64,000 bases of DNA, taken from assembly GCA_037179335.1 (NCBI GenBank), contig JAKZHN010000009.1, positions 868,001 to 932,000 of the forward strand, read 5' to 3'. Made by a program: the position numbers and the translations under genes. This DNA comes from Cyclaneusma minus (taxonomy: Eukaryota; Ascomycota; Leotiomycetes; Marthamycetales; Marthamycetaceae). Under the pieces are notes generated by a model. It saw only the letters and a list, made by a program, of their open reading frames with translations. It searched no databases and was not told where the DNA came from. Positions 11,640 through 23,207 of this stretch are shown here, piece after piece (within the stretch, counting starts at the first letter, position 1; each line of letters begins with the position of its first letter).

Positions 11640-12868
11640 TGGGGTGGTTAGTAGGGCGTTGGACTGTGACGGCCCTATCCCGGGCAAGAAGCTATCCATA
11701 TAGAGTCAGCTCGGCAGGAGCTCTTGCTGTCTCGCTGAGATATCGTCAAACGTTTCTATTTCGTGTGACGGTAGTGGCGGCTACCGTGGGTAGGCAGGGA
11801 CCCCCTTTACTTTAGGCAAACTGAGCCAGCTAGAGGTCGGGTGTTCGAGTCGCGGCAAGGTCGTGATATGATTATATGGACGAGTTTGAATCACCGGCTG
11901 AGCTTGGTTTTGATGACCGAATAAGTATTGTTGCTTTATTATATTATTATCGATTACCTTGTCGTTGAATGTTATGGTATCACATGTTTTCGAATCTTTG
12001 CTTTTTGGTTCTTATTCTCTAGCTATGCAAAAGCTTGGTCATAAAAGAGAACTTGATACGAAGCTAGCGCGCCTACGCAAGTCACTAAAGAATAAAGCCT
12101 TCGGTCTTGACCTACCTGTCAAATATACATTCACATATATCCCAGGTTTTCAGATTGTCTCGTAGTGGCGCTACTTACGCGGCCCGGGGCCCGGGCTTGG
12201 CTTCAGATCTAATAAGTCAAAATGATTGAGGTTATAATAATTATAAGTTACCATAAACTCCTTCGTTGCAAACCTAATGTGGGATTTATCTAGTCCTGTT
12301 TGCATGCTATAAGTCCAGTCTTAGGTTTTCTAATAGCCGAATTTAAACTTCTGGTGTGGCTACACGAAACTATATGTTTGCGTCACTCTGCATCACATGT
12401 ACCTGGCGCATCATGCATGGCCTCTAGCTTCTCAGACGATGGAAACGTAGAACATGCAGTTTTTCAAGAATATATGAGTGTCTTGGAGCTGGCACCTAGA
12501 GATATCAGAACTACGATGACTGAAGTTGATTTAATTATGAGGAGTCCAGAGATGAATATAGTATATGTCGCTGGAATGGTCACCTAGGACTCCCACAGTA
12601 CATCCCGAGCAAGTCTCCTTGAAATCTACAAGTACTGGGCATAGTCATGTGCCTGTATATTGAATAAAAAGCTCCAAACTTAATGCGGGGCAGTGGGGCA
12701 AGGCTGCAGCAGCCTTGTCCCCGCCAAGTGGGGCATTGAAAGCAACAACATTGACCACCTTCACCTCTTTTGACACTTAAGAACCACCCGGATCTGCTTT
12801 CACTTCTTCCAACATTCACTTCTTTCATATGGACTGCTTGTCGCCAAGGTCCTGGATCCTTCCTCACA
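11640..12868. other. AT-rich gene-free interval with tRNA-like pieces
   Basis: No supported gene. From about 11900 to 12300 the sequence is clearly more AT-rich than its flanks, suggesting decayed repeat DNA. TGGTTAGTAGGGCG at 11645 resembles a tRNA D-arm (A box), and GGTGTTCGAGTCG near 11840 resembles a T-arm (B box), but the two lie about 190 bases apart. A 95-codon ORF at 12300..12587 has no recognisable feature. Confidence 0.4.
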
Positions 12869-15419
12869 ATGATGGTAAGCTCTTCCGTCTCTAGATATCT
12901 GCAACAATCACTGACATGTCCCCAAGAGTGACACGGCCGGCAGCAAGGCGGCGTTCTACGACAGCCTAGATGCGCTGGAACGAGACTCCGACGATGAAGA
13001 ACCAAACCCGTGCAAGGCATTTCTCCGAGAATCCAGAAGAAGTAGGCCGCAGGCCGCAGAGAGTCATGCGAATCGAAGCTCCGCAGCAGTTTCCAGCCCA
13101 CCGAGGTCCTCGAATCCAGCCACAACACGGTCGAACGATACACATGCAGCAGCGATGACGCCAGTTCCAGCTCAGCTCCCTCGTGTCCAAAAACTCCAAC
13201 TTCAGAGATTCAACTCGGCGCCAACTCCCGTTTCAAAAGACAAGATCCTTGTCGAAGGTACGCCGGACATGACAAGAATGTCAGATCTCAGAAAGGCGAC
13301 GACCACGACTCCGTCTGCTGCTGAAACATCTGTGGTGAAGGAGACACCTCTAGCTCAAGCAGTGCTCAAGAAAGGCAGGGGCGCGCCACGACGAACAGCT
13401 TCAGACCCAAGCTCAATAATTGAGACCCCGAAGGTTGTCAAAGAGACGCCAGTGAGCAAGCTTGGAAAGCGGAAGCGGAAGGAAGAAGTCCTGAAGATGG
13501 TCCCCGAAGCTCGACGTATTTTCAAGGATCAAACCATCTATTGTATCCCCCCTGACAAAATCGCTTTGCCAAGACGAATCAGGATTACGAGAGCACAGGA
13601 GCACGGTGCGAACTGGACACAGGCTTTCAGTAATGAGGTTACACACATCATCGCAGACACCGGGATCCAATACCACGATGTCATCAAATACATCGGTCTT
13701 CCGAACATACCAAGTGGCATCAGCCTCGTAAATGAAAATTACACTATCGAATGCATCCAGGAGAGGGCACTCCTGAACCCCGATCAATACCGATTCAAAG
13801 TCAAAGGCCAGGAGGAGGTGGAGAAGAGGCGGAAGGAAGAGAGAGATCAAATGCTTGCGATCGTGAGCTCGTTCGAATCTGCAGAAGATGACACTCTGCA
13901 TGTGAAGCCTGCACAAAGCAGATCTGGCAGGTGGGAGTATGAACCACCTGAGAGGAGTCCACAAAGGTCAGAGGAGGAGACGCCTCAAGGTGCACAACCA
14001 GTCGCCTCCGAGCAATCTTCCGTGATCTCATCCCCGGAAGGTTTGGTGGGTTCCAACTCCCCGACGCCGGCCCAAGGTGTAACAGCAGAGACAGGGATGA
14101 ACTCGAACGAGCGACTTTCGAAGAGCCTCAAGAACAACGCTAGAGAACCCGATGATCTAGACAAGGCCATACAAGACGCACTGGCCGGGAAAGATATGCC
14201 GCCGGATTCCGAAGATGAAGATGACGAGCAGGAGGGGGGTCATCCTTCATCGAGAGACTACGATAATGAAGATTCCCAAGACGAGATCACTGAAGACGAA
14301 CGCGATGCAGAGAAGCCTCTTCGAGCTCCGAGGAAGGGTGCGTTCAATCATAAGAACTTTTCATGTATGAAAGGAGGGACTGGAAAGGTCGATGGCTCGA
14401 ATCCGAATGCGCAGACGATCAAGGTTCTACAAGAGATGAGCGACCACCACGCCACATTGCAAACACCATGGCGTGCACATGCCTATCGGAAAGCCATTAC
14501 TACCCTCAAGCGGCAGGAAAGGAAGATTTGCACCGCAAAAGAGGCCATCAAGCTTCCAGGTATCAATGAAAAGATCGCGAAGAAAGTCGAGGAGATCGCG
14601 AAAAGTGGCCGCCTACGTCAACTCGAGATGACCAAAGATGATCCTCGGAACCAGACTCTGGCACTTTTCATGGGCGTGTATGGCGTAGGTCTGACCCAAG
14701 CGAACCTCTGGATCAACCAAAGCTTCTCCACACTCGAAGACTTGGAGAAGAAGGCTAAGCTGACTGACAACCAACGAATTGGGATCAAATACTATGACGA
14801 TCTACAGACCCGCATGCCTCGGAATGAGGTTGCAGCGCTGGGAAAGATTGTCACAGATACATCACGAGATATCGATCCACAGGTTGAGATAATCATTGGG
14901 GGGAGCTACCGCCGAGGCTCTGCCAATTCAGGAGATATCGACTGCATCGTCACAAAGCCTGGCACCACATCCACGGATGAGCTTACATATTTTCTGCACA
15001 AGCTGACCGAGACTCTTCATGACACTGGCTTTCTCACAGTAGCTCTAGCCAAGCCCTCTGAGACGGGTAGCAAAAGTAAATGGCACGGCTGCTGTGTTCT
15101 TCCGAAAGACCATCCTCTATCAATAAAGCCCCGCAACCTCTGGCGCCGTATCGACTTCCTCGTTGTCCCGGAGAGTCAGATTGGCGCTGCTTTACTTTAT
15201 TTCACGGGCAATGACATTTTCAACAGGAGCATTAGGCTGCTCGCTTCGTACAAGGGCATGAGGCTGAATCATAGAGGTCTTTACAAGAATGTGATGAGGG
15301 GCCCGGGGAGGGTGGAGATGACGGAGGGAGAATTGATTGAGGGCACGGGCAGATATGAAGAGAAGATTTTCGAGGCGTTGGGTGTTCCTTACAGACCTCC
15401 ACACGAGAGGATTTGCTAG
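12869..15419 (+). CDS. DNA polymerase family X (Pol4 / Pol lambda-like)
   Basis: Gap-filling DNA polymerase of base-excision repair and end joining. The start is ATGATG followed at once by a 52-nt intron (12875..12926; GTAAGC, CTGAC, CAAG); the second exon runs 12927..15419, giving about 832 residues. In order: a disordered N-terminus with TP-rich repeats; a BRCT domain from about residue 200 to 300 (RRIFKDQTIYCIP ... THIIAD ... YTIECIQ); an acidic linker; an 8-kDa lyase-type domain with HhH (IKLPGINEKIAKKVEEI) and a second HhH (GVYGVGLTQANLWI); then the nucleotidyl-transferase core with the family X signature GGSYRRGSANSGDID (two catalytic Asp), the third Asp in WRRIDFLVV, and YFTGND at the sugar-steric gate. 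All catalytic residues are present. At 832 residues it is longer than animal Pol lambda because of the linkers. Confidence 0.93.
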
Positions 15420-15869
15420 TGCTTGACCCAGACAAGCACTTTGTGGGATTTGTGGCTAGGATCGGTAGTCTGGTGTTGGATTCGGGCGTTGCTGGCGAAC
15501 TATGGATTGCGGAGTTCAACTTTCAACGTGGATACCCCTGGGACTGGACATGGGCGTTACGGAACATGATGACAGCAAATGCATGGACTTTGAGCCGATG
15601 TTCTGAGAATATCGATAGTGACCCGTGTTGCCTATGGCCTAGTAGGAATGTCACTGCTGCTAAGTAATTCCAAATGGCCAGTAGTGATCTCGTAGTGCTA
15701 AACGAACTAACAAAAGGGGGAAGAAGAGAACAAGAAGGAACGGTTTAATGCACAAAAGCAGAAGAGATAACACACATGAACGTAAACGTCTACTACCAGT
15801 CGTAATCCTCCCGCTTACCCCTTTCACCCACCGAATCAGCTACCTACCCACCGCCCCCGCACTTCCACG
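15420..15869. other. Intergenic between convergent genes
   Basis: This stretch lies between the polymerase stop and the deaminase stop, which converge. I see no gene; it should hold the two 3' ends. Confidence 0.5.
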
Positions 15870-17562
15870 TCAAAGCACCCCAATCTCCCTTCTAATCCTC
15901 AAAACCTCATGCTTCGTAACAAACATCCCTATTCCCTCGCCATAACCAACCCCCTCATCCCCACCACTACCCAACCTATCAACCAAGTCCCTCACCTTCG
16001 CACTTTCCCATTCACCCTCTGCATTCGTCCGAAAAACGCGTCTTATACCCGCTGCATGCATAAGTTCTATACAGCGATAGCACGGCCTACTCGCTCTTAC
16101 CGTCTGCGTCGTCTTCTGTTCATCCACTTCAACCCTCGTTCTCAGCCTACTTGTCCCTGCATCCTTACAGCGCAGTTCGTCGTGTAAGGATCTCGGTGTT
16201 TGCTTTTGCTGGGAATGGGAAGGAGATGAACAAGAAGGATCCAGAGGGTTGAGCTCAGGACTGTTTTGCGTGACAACCGGAGAGGTCTTTGCTACTTTGG
16301 GAATTGGGGATGGGGCGGTTTCGCTGCCGGCGAAGCGGGCGACGTATAGGTCGGCGCCGAAGAGACGGGTGTCTTTGGTGCGGGCTGCGAGGGATGGTTT
16401 GGTGCTGTTGGGGGCTCGCTTGGGTAGCAGCGTGGGTTGAAAGCGTGGGGTGCTGGGGGGATGGTGACGGGGTGGTTTCTTTTGCTTCTGGGGGTTTGGT
16501 TAGCTGATTTTTTGTTCATTGGGAGGCTTAAGGGGCGACTGAGTGATTGAGATGAAAGGAAGAAGAAAACGGGTTGCTTACTTTTGCAGAAGTTCTTTCT
16601 TGCTTATTCGAGTAGCTGGACGACGACGGTTGAGAAGTCGTAGAATCGGTATCAGATGCGGATATCAATGTCTGAAGTTCAGATAGTGGTTCTAAATGAG
16701 ACCTTGAATCATCACGAGACGGATTAGACGCAGATTGCTGCTGCAGCTGCGCCTGTTGTTGTCCAAGCTGGTGAGTGCCGTGATAGTAGTGATTCTTCTT
16801 CTGATTCTGATAGTGATGTTTCTCCCCGCTTTTCAACCCATACTGACACCCCCCATTCTTCGCCTTCGCCCCCTGAAACCCGCCACTCCTCCTCGTAGCT
16901 TGCCTTGTCCTTGTTGTCCTTGTTCTCGTAGCACCCTGTCTGGTCGAGATGCAGCCGCTTCAAATCCCCACTCTTGAACCTGCTGCTTGCCAGCTCCTGA
17001 CTTGGCGGCGCCTGATTTGGCAGCAACGGCCTTCTCAGCCTCCCCGCAGATGTCGAGCACATACTGTTTGAGCACTCGCTGACGCTCTTTACTGTGCTGT
17101 TTAGAACGACCCGATGCCCTGGCCGCTGGTTTTTGCATCCACTTGGAAGCGCGCGCCGACGTCTGGGAACTCATCATGCCGCTGGACAGCGAGAGAGCAC
17201 TTTGGATAGCCATCATTTCGGAATGCATGGACATGGCTCCTGCACCTCGATTCTCATTGCCATACATTTGTTCAAAGGCTGTGAACTTGTCATTGGGAGC
17301 ATGATTGTCTGGCTTGGGCGCGGGCATTGGGGCCTCCTTGTGCTTGTCTTTGGCCAGACGACTCTTCAAGTCGAGGATAGCTGGGCTGGAAGACAGCAGG
17401 CCGGTCTTCAGGGCGCCGCCGTTGAAGCCGGGTCGATAGTCGTTGTGGCCGACGCCCAACACTTTACCTCCACGCATGATGATGCTGCCGTGACGGTAGT
17501 GGAGCGGCGACTTGTTGGCTTGCTCGAGGCAGAGCGACAGGTAGGAATCGGCGCGGAGACAT
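15870..17562 (-). CDS. Cytidine/deoxycytidylate deaminase-fold protein, disturbed start
   Basis: Zinc-dependent deaminase fold. The proximal half has GVGHNDYRPGFNGG then SMHSEMMAI (His ligand and catalytic Glu); the distal half has SRPCYRCIELMHAAGIRRVF (P-C-x2-C ligands). A long Gln/Ser-rich insert separates the halves. Exons: last 15870..16487; intron 16488..16581 (GTAAGC/CCCCAG); middle 16582..16872; a weaker intron about 16873..16934 (GTGCTA/TTTCAG); then upstream to the start. The clear coding frame before 17477 (SLCLEQANKSPLHYRHG) has no in-frame ATG. The only nearby ATG (17562) is one base out of frame, with the mismatch near 17550; no intron reconciles them. Fungal relatives, as I recall them, start just before this helix. 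The substrate is unknown (free nucleotide, tRNA or DNA). The final exon has the best support. Confidence 0.75.
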
Positions 17563-20500
17563 CTTTCCTGGCTTGTTCAGGGTGTTGCGAGTTATGTCAC
17601 GTGAACGGTGAGCCTTGGAGTTGGAAGTTTGTGGGAAGTTTTGCTGAGCGGAAATAGCGCGCTTGAGAGAGAAAATATCGTGGGATTGGCAGGCGGAGTC
17701 CGGAAACAGTTGAAGAGATCTGGGATCACGGGGTTTCAGAAGGTTGGACGAAGATGGAATCTGGGCAGAGAGTTCCTTCAAAATGATTCATTCGCTAAGA
17801 TACACAACATTGGGCCGGCCCGACCCGCACTTCCAGTTGCCTTTTGATGTTATATTTGGGCGATGCGAATCAAAATTCGTTATCTTCCATCGATAACTCA
17901 TCTCACTATTGCTGCCTGCCCAATATGATTTCAAATGTGAGGAGTCACGTGTACACTAAGAAACATCCTCACGTGACGCACCCAATGTTTCAACAACTTT
18001 GGTATGAAGCAGACCGCTTCAGCTTCCGTGCTCGTTTCGTTTCACATGTCAGACTCGCTTTGCATGAAATGGGTCAAACACTGCTTTGACTTTGATCTTC
18101 CTTCGGCCGTCGTCGGATACTTGTGCCCAGAGAAACCGACTGCTGCTGTCAGACCTGAGCACTTCGCTCAGTCTCACACACTTGTCGGGAACTCGTGTGG
18201 ACTAAGTTTCTGGGTCTAGTTACAAGACGTTTTTGAGTCGTCAGCAATGTTTCTGCCTGCCGCGTCTTCTGGTCCTCGTGCAGACAATACGAGAATCACG
18301 TGGATACGCCTCTCATACAGAGGCTGTGTCGTGGGCAAGGGATTGGATGAAGTCTATCAGAAGGGTGAGTCACAAATAGAACCTCGGCGGTTGGACAAGA
18401 GTATTAGTCCGTGGGTACTTTGCTTCAGGAAGTTCAAGTGGGAGGAAGTCGTGTCAGGTCCTGGTAAGCTAGGTCTCCCAACGAAATTGTCAACATCCGT
18501 CTTGTTGGAGACCAGATGCACTCGTTCCATATTATCCCAGTCCCCAACGGTTACCATGGTCCATGACCATTGACCAGGTTCGATTTGCATCGTGAGTTTT
18601 GCCAGTCGGCCTTCCGCATCCGAAAGATCAAAATATCATGAGGCTACTCTCAGTCTGGTGCCCGGCGAGTACTAGATGTAAATACCGTTGTACGGAAACG
18701 AGGCACAGAGATCCGGCGGCAACCACAAACGTGCTTCCGTACCATAGTACATCATGTACGTGAAGGTCAGCTTACGAGCATCCGACTTGCCTTTTGGCGT
18801 TTGTTACACGCTGCACCGCGCCGCAACGTCTCACAGATCATCAATGCGGAAAGTCGGAGGCCTGGGCATGGCCGATGAGGCCATCTCGAAGCTCGTTGAA
18901 GGCAGACGCGGCCGTGACGAAAGCACGGAAAGCTGCTCACGAGCCTTCGAATTACAGCATGAGTGATGGCTCACGTGCGAGAGAATTCCAAAGATCTAAC
19001 CCTCAAGCCAATATCAAGTCACTACTTTAGAGTCAGAAGGTGGCCGATCACTGACGTGGCTGTTTTTGTCTCAGGTCGAGGAGGTGCAGCTTCTCCGATA
19101 CGGCGGTACCTGGGTTCTGGATCTTCAGATGTGTCAACAATTGCTAGAGCGCTTGCCGAGGAACCACGGCACCATGAGCCATCGAGAAGAATGACTGGGC
19201 TGTTCGGGATCCTTTTCTCACGAGCCGTGGGGGACGTGGGGTGTTCTGCTCGGCTGTCGTCACCTGGAGCGCCCATGTCTACGGCGTACAAAATGGAGCG
19301 GTGTCGAAACGGACATCTCGTGCCATGTTCGTGCAGATGGAGAGGGGACGACTATGTACTCGGCGCTGGATACCAAGCCGCGATGCAGTAGTGCTGGGTG
19401 TAGAGGGCATCGTGTTGGATGCTGCATGCTAAAAGGGCTGGGTCAGGTCCGCCGGCGGGTATCTGGAACGGACTTCAGCGGCCTTGGGAGACGCAAGCAT
19501 GGCGACGACGGCAGAAAATGCAACATGAGCGAACTGCACACATGGTGGAACACCGACGTCAGGCCGCGGATCGTTCTCAGCTTGTGATTTGTGAAGAAAA
19601 GCCGTCCGGCTTCTCGAAGAGTGGTGCAGGACTGGTGCCATCCTTGATTTGCTAATAATCAACGTTACATTTTCGACTGGAACAGTCTGGAAGAACAGCC
19701 TAAGAGCTGGGAGTTGAGACAGGGGAGAAAGGATATCTTGCCGGTCGGCTGCAAGCACTTCGAGCCCGCATATTCCCAAAATCTTGAAGAAACATTGAAG
19801 CAAGAGTCGACAGAGGTTTTTGACGGCTTGGTCACCCTTCGATGCCGATGGTGGTCGGGAGTCAGAGTTTGAGCAGCCGCTACTATCTTTAGACCGACTC
19901 TAGACCAACACGGTCCACCAATAATCGTTGTTTGGTTCAATTTGAAGCCCGCGGCGACATCGTTTCCCAACTATGTCGGAAACACCAAAGAGAACCAAAA
20001 AGTCAACAGGAAGGGAGCACCCTGCTATATCCGGCAGATTGGTGATAATTTCCGTATATTAGTACTTACGAAGTGCAATGATTAACCCGAAACGACAGTT
20101 TTGTGAGGGCCGAGGGGCCAAGATCTTCAGGGTCTTCCTGGCTTGAGGATCAGCGAGTAATGGTAAAAGTCACGTGGATGGATTGAACTGTAAAAACGAG
20201 GTGACAGACGACATCACATCATCATCGTTTTCTTTCATCGTCTTCTTGTTGGCTCAAGCTGTCGAGCTCGATGTCACGGCGTTGCAGTACCCGCAAAAAG
20301 AAGTGGTGGGAAGCTGCGGTCTCACCAGTCACCAGTGACCAGTCAGTCGCCCTGCCATTCGTATCGAGATCTGTCTTCCTTTTCGGCCTGGAGGCGCGTG
20401 GTGTCATAAGCTCACGCTTTCCGGTGACTGGTTAGTGGTGGAGCTTGAGCTCCTGTTTTCCTTTCCCGGCAATGGCAGATGCTGTCATCCTCGAGGCCCG

Positions 20501-23207
20501 ACTCCCGAGAGTGAATCGGCATCTGGGAGTGAGTTGGTATGTGGCTTGAGAAAGATGGCGACATGCAGCATCCGATTGGAGTAGACTCTGGATCGGTCCT
20601 GGGTCTCTGAAACGGACCCCAAAGAATCTTCACGAAGCCCTGATCTGGCTGTGGCAGCAGTGGTCTCGTGTAGCCAAGCTGCAGCTTGTATCATGGTGTG
20701 TATGCAAGCCTGATAATGCGTCTCTGCGAAGTTCGAGCACAAATCCTTTTCGCTTCAATTGGCTGCAGAACAGCCTTGCCGGCCTCCTTCTCCAGTCATG
20801 TGTCAACTCTAAGAGTCAAAATCCGGACACGGCGCCAGCGGCGGCCTTTTGTGGTTTCATTACAAGCTGTCCCCGAGTCCTTGGCAATCCTTCTACCGCC
20901 ACTCCTCCAGTCAATGACAGACGATAATATTGCTGCAGCCGTGCCGACCGCTTGATGGCCACGAGGCTCAACGGCTAGCAGGGGATCCGGAGGTCTGGAA
21001 CGTGGGGGAGAATTAATAGCAACGGCCGTGGCAGGAAAAGAGAGGCTGCAAAGAAGCAATTTGGGTCTCTGAGTGTCGGAGCGAGTGGCAATTCCAAATC
21101 TCGGCTGGACCTGTGCCTGGGCGTCTCGTTGAGGCGTGTCAAGCATCGCCACCTGCTGCTTTGCTCCAGTCCAGCGTCCCGCAGAGCCGATTTCGATAGT
21201 ACGGCCTCAATTTGCATAAAATAATAGTGTTGGGGAGGGGGAGCTTGATGGAGAATGACTGTGGCCTTGGTTGCCTTGCCCTATGCATCAGATCGCAACC
21301 ATCTCGCCCACAGCTTCTGCAGGTCCCGTGAAGCAGGAAAAGGCCAATTCGTCCTCGAGATCGAAACGAGAGTGTCATCTCGCAAGACCGGTGTGACTCC
21401 TGAAGAGCTGATGGGCCCGATCCCAACGGACAGACGGCAGAATTAAGGAAATAAAAGAAGAAGATGAATCATGAGGGTGGAAGAAGGACGCCTCTGGGCA
21501 AGCAACAGTGGTGTGGTCTGAGCACCGACTGATGAAAAGTTGTGTCAGAAAGAGAGGCCACCAAGCCGCCGTCGCCGGTCGGAGATGATTTCATTGATGA
21601 AACCTTGACTTCGAGGTGAGCGGTCAAAAGTTGGTGCATGTGTGATAATAATCTGGTGGCGGCGCGCGAGGCCGCTGATTGCCGGAAGTGGTACTCAAGT
21701 CGAGTGCAAATGAGCCAGGCGCTCTTTCGGCCTAGCGACTGCGAAAAAAAAGGAGCGGCTTTGTTGCTGAGTTCATCCATTTTTGAGCGCGTCTTGACTC
21801 GCCTGTGCACGCCTCCCCCCTGCCAGCGGCCAGTAGCCAGCCTTCCAGCGACACTCCCCTTGACTGCACGCAGGCTCTGCAGCGCCCTTCCGCCCATTTT
21901 TCGACAACTCCGACTGAGTCCATCCCATCTTTTGAGGCCACAGCTCGGAGTCGCTCCAGCACGCCTGGCCACTCAGCGCACGCATCCTCCTCCGACGGCG
22001 AAATCCACGGCTCCTCTCTACCCTGAAGCCGGCTAGCCTTGCAAACGCCTCCACTAAGGGACCCCCTAGCAGCCGCTCATCATCAATCAAGCCCGCATCT
22101 CCCTGCTACGCCGTTGCTGGTGCACTTACCCTACAGCGCCTGTGCTGTCTGCTGCGATAGCGTACTGCTCTCGGCTCCGTCTCGCCTCGTCCTCATCACC
22201 GCCCGAGCCCATTTCTTCCCTCTTCCTCTTCCCCGACCCCAGCGCCCAAACCACCTCACCACCAGGCCTCGCACTTTGGCCCTCGAAGATCCTTCTCTCC
22301 TCTCCTCCTCATTACATCTTCGCTACGCCACAAGTCACGGTCGCGGTGGAGCGAGCCTTGTGTCGGACACTGCCACTTTCCCAGAGCCACAACAAATATC
22401 CGACGTCTCTACAGCAAAGCGCCTCGACTCCGACCTCAGCGGCTGTCTCTTCTCGTCTTGACGCGCTTGACCTTTGCCCGACTACGCTATCGGTGCGACA
22501 AAACGCCTTGGAACCATCGAGCTACGACAAGTCGCAAAGTAGCCACGGGATTCGACCAGCAACCTCATTGTCGCTGCCCACGGGATTTCTCCTCATTTGA
22601 CCTTCGAATTCCTAGTCAAATGTGGTTCTGACGCATTCCCGGCTTGCCAAATCATCTGCCCGAACCCGTCAACAAAAGAAATACACGTGGTGTCACTGAC
22701 AAGCATCAAGCAATTCTCTGCCCTTCTTGCACTTTCAAAGCATTTCTTCGACATCAGATCGAACATCGCGTTCATCCTACATTCCCGAGATTTCACGGTT
22801 CCACGAACTCGTTCTAGACATCTCACGGCGAGCTTTTAACTAAGTCTTGCCCGGCACGCTCAACATCTCTACGAGCCCTCATCGACATCGCGCGTCCAAC
22901 TATTGATCACACACATCGAACCGATCTCTAGCTTCCACAAACCGCGTCTCGAACATCCCACTCCTACCTGATTGAGAGATTCTACAAGCTACACTGCATG
23001 TCGACAACACAGTAGACTACCTGTCCTGCTTTGCTCTTCGCAGAGAGTTTGCGCTCGTCGTGAACCTCTCCGGGTCATCCAGAGGAACGAAAGGACCGGT
23101 AGCGATACCTCTTTACCCTCTCCCGATTCGACGGGCTGACGAGTACCGCAAGACAGGTAGAATCCATCATTTTCTCTTTCTTCGAGGTCGAATCAACCGA
23201 GTTCACT
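17563..23207. other. 5.6-kb gene-free interval and cyclin leader
   Basis: No ORF has a recognisable fold. From 17.6 to 20.2 kb there are six CACGTG palindromes. Near 20325-20345 a short ACCAGTCACCAGTGACCAGT repeat occurs. From about 21.8 kb to the cyclin ATG the strand turns C/T-rich with many small upstream ORFs, which looks like a long transcribed leader for the cyclin gene. Confidence 0.5.

Noticed and set aside
12300..12587. 95-codon ORF in AT-rich DNA
   Set aside because: No motif, no splice partner, and it lies in apparent decayed repeat sequence.
18963..19391. 142-codon ORF in the 5.6-kb gap
   Set aside because: Arg/Gly/Ser-rich composition without any fold, overlapped by equally long ORFs on both strands.
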